Shown here: in pieces, positions 47,651 through 48,176 of the stretch
Layout of the letters: each line of letters opens with the position of its first letter
How positions within the stretch are numbered: position 1 is the stretch's first letter
NCBI GenBank assembly: GCA_964442605.1
Contig: CAYTZR010000011.1
Span: 1 to 48,176, forward strand
Length of the DNA stretch: 48,176 nucleotides
DNA from: Monoglobus sp964442605
GTDB lineage: Bacteria; Bacillota; Clostridia; Monoglobales; Monoglobaceae
Reading direction: 5' to 3'
The notes under the pieces: generated by a model
Seen by the model: only the letters and a program-made list of their open reading frames with translations
Databases searched by the model: none
What the model was told of the DNA's origin: nothing
Position numbers and translations under genes: made by a program

Positions 47651-48176
47651 ATGAGGTATTTAACAAGAATAATAGCGGTGACCGCTGCGGCGGCGATGAT
47701 ATTGTTGTCAACGCCGTTTGCTCTTGCCGCGAACGAGGAGCCGCCGGCAAAGCCGGAAGGCGGTATTGAAAGCGGAATGAACGGCAACGACGCTCCCGAA
47801 ATCCCCAAAGACGGTATGGGCGATAACGGCGAAATCCCGCCCGAAAAGCCGGATGGGGAATCCAATATAATGAATGTTTTTCCGTTTACCGATGTTGTAG
47901 CGGACGACTGGTTTTATGAGTCTGTTGCACAGTCATACATGAGAGGCTTGGTATATGGTGTAAGCGACACCGAATTTTCACCTTACTCAGAGCTGACCGG
48001 CGGCGCTGTGCTTACAATGCTTTACCGTGCCGACGGCAACAAGACTTCGGAAAATCAAACGGGCGACTGGTATGATGAGGGCGTTGAATGGGCGAAAAGC
48101 AATGCTATTATAACCGGAGAATGGAGCTTTGACCCCGAAGCGGCTGTTACGAGAGAGCAGATGATGGATATTGTTT
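47651..48176 (+). CDS. SLH-domain surface protein, 3' end outside the window
   Basis: At least 175 codons, open at the window edge. The ATG at 47651 follows TTAGGAGG. A signal peptide is present ('MRYLTRIIAVTAAAAMILL...FALAAN'), then an acidic Pro/Gly/Glu linker (about 28-75), then an S-layer homology domain: 'VFPFTDVVADDWFYESVAQSYMRGLVYGVSDTEFSPYSELTGGAVLTMLYR' region, followed by the start of a second ('WYDEGVEWAKSNAIITGEWSFDPEAAVTREQMM'). SLH domains hold proteins to the cell wall. The rest of the protein, and therefore its function, is unseen. Confidence 0.9.
   Translation, partial: MRYLTRIIAVTAAAAMILLSTPFALAANEEPPAKPEGGIESGMNGNDAPEIPKDGMGDNGEIPPEKPDGESNIMNVFPFTDVVADDWFYESVAQSYMRGLVYGVSDTEFSPYSELTGGAVLTMLYRADGNKTSENQTGDWYDEGVEWAKSNAIITGEWSFDPEAAVTREQMMDIV

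Overview
The window comes from a low-to-mid GC, Gram-positive, anaerobic endospore former, most likely a member of the Clostridia. The evidence is AGGAGG-type ribosome binding sites, near-consensus sigma-A promoters, a spoIIP gene, the MurT/GatD lipid II amidation pair, RuvX plus DUF1292, YceD plus L32, and stalk- and SLH-domain surface proteins. I cannot place it at family level. A 100-base run of N at 16382-16481 shows it is a scaffolded draft, probably metagenome-derived.

Layout. 1-923: a dispersed non-coding repeat, then a five-gene tRNA unit (Gly, Arg, His, Gln, Lys). 1108-2513: a secreted stalk-domain protein and two phage-like lysis-cassette genes (SPP1-type holin, XhlA-like). 2774-6313: glycolytic operon pgk-tpiA-gpmI. 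6538-8363: KDPG aldolase and KDG kinase, separated by two adjacent short tandem arrays. 8421-13912 (minus): a PAS-GGDEF protein and an efflux adaptor/permease pair with no ATPase alongside. 14093-18824 (minus): gatD, murT, spoIIP (broken by the gap), DUF1292, ruvX. 18906-24884: a reduced phage module (terminase, portal, fibre-like protein, small phage genes) enclosing a plus-strand self-cleaving S24 repressor. 25208-28662: rpsT, a lipoprotein, a WYL regulator, a DEDDh exonuclease. 29124-35360: F1Fo ATP synthase operon. 35523-38916: two unrelated glutamate-cysteine-ligase-like enzymes followed by a class II amidotransferase-fold protein. 38966-43685: an Rrf2 regulator divergent from a MarR gene and a heterodimeric ABC exporter. 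43686-44567: the repeat again, then tRNA-Gly. 44691-47257 (minus): rpmF, yceD, DUF1858, a zinc-ribbon membrane protein and a DUF4867 protein. 47651 to the end: the start of an SLH-domain protein.

Most notable points. (1) The ATP synthase operon has no free-standing delta gene. Instead the C-terminal domain of delta is fused to the N-terminus of alpha, and the delta N-terminal domain is not seen. (2) The GCS2-like + GshA-like + EgtC-like operon has no glutathione synthetase, and so suggests an unassigned gamma-glutamyl pathway driven from a consensus promoter whose -35 box lies in a hairpin arm. (3) The phage module has packaging, portal and fibre genes but no capsid, protease, tail-tube or integrase genes. 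(4) One repeat family of at least 219 bp sits directly upstream of both tRNA transcription units. (5) Short tandem repeats of 9-22 bp recur both between and inside genes, and the assembly gap lies next to one of them.
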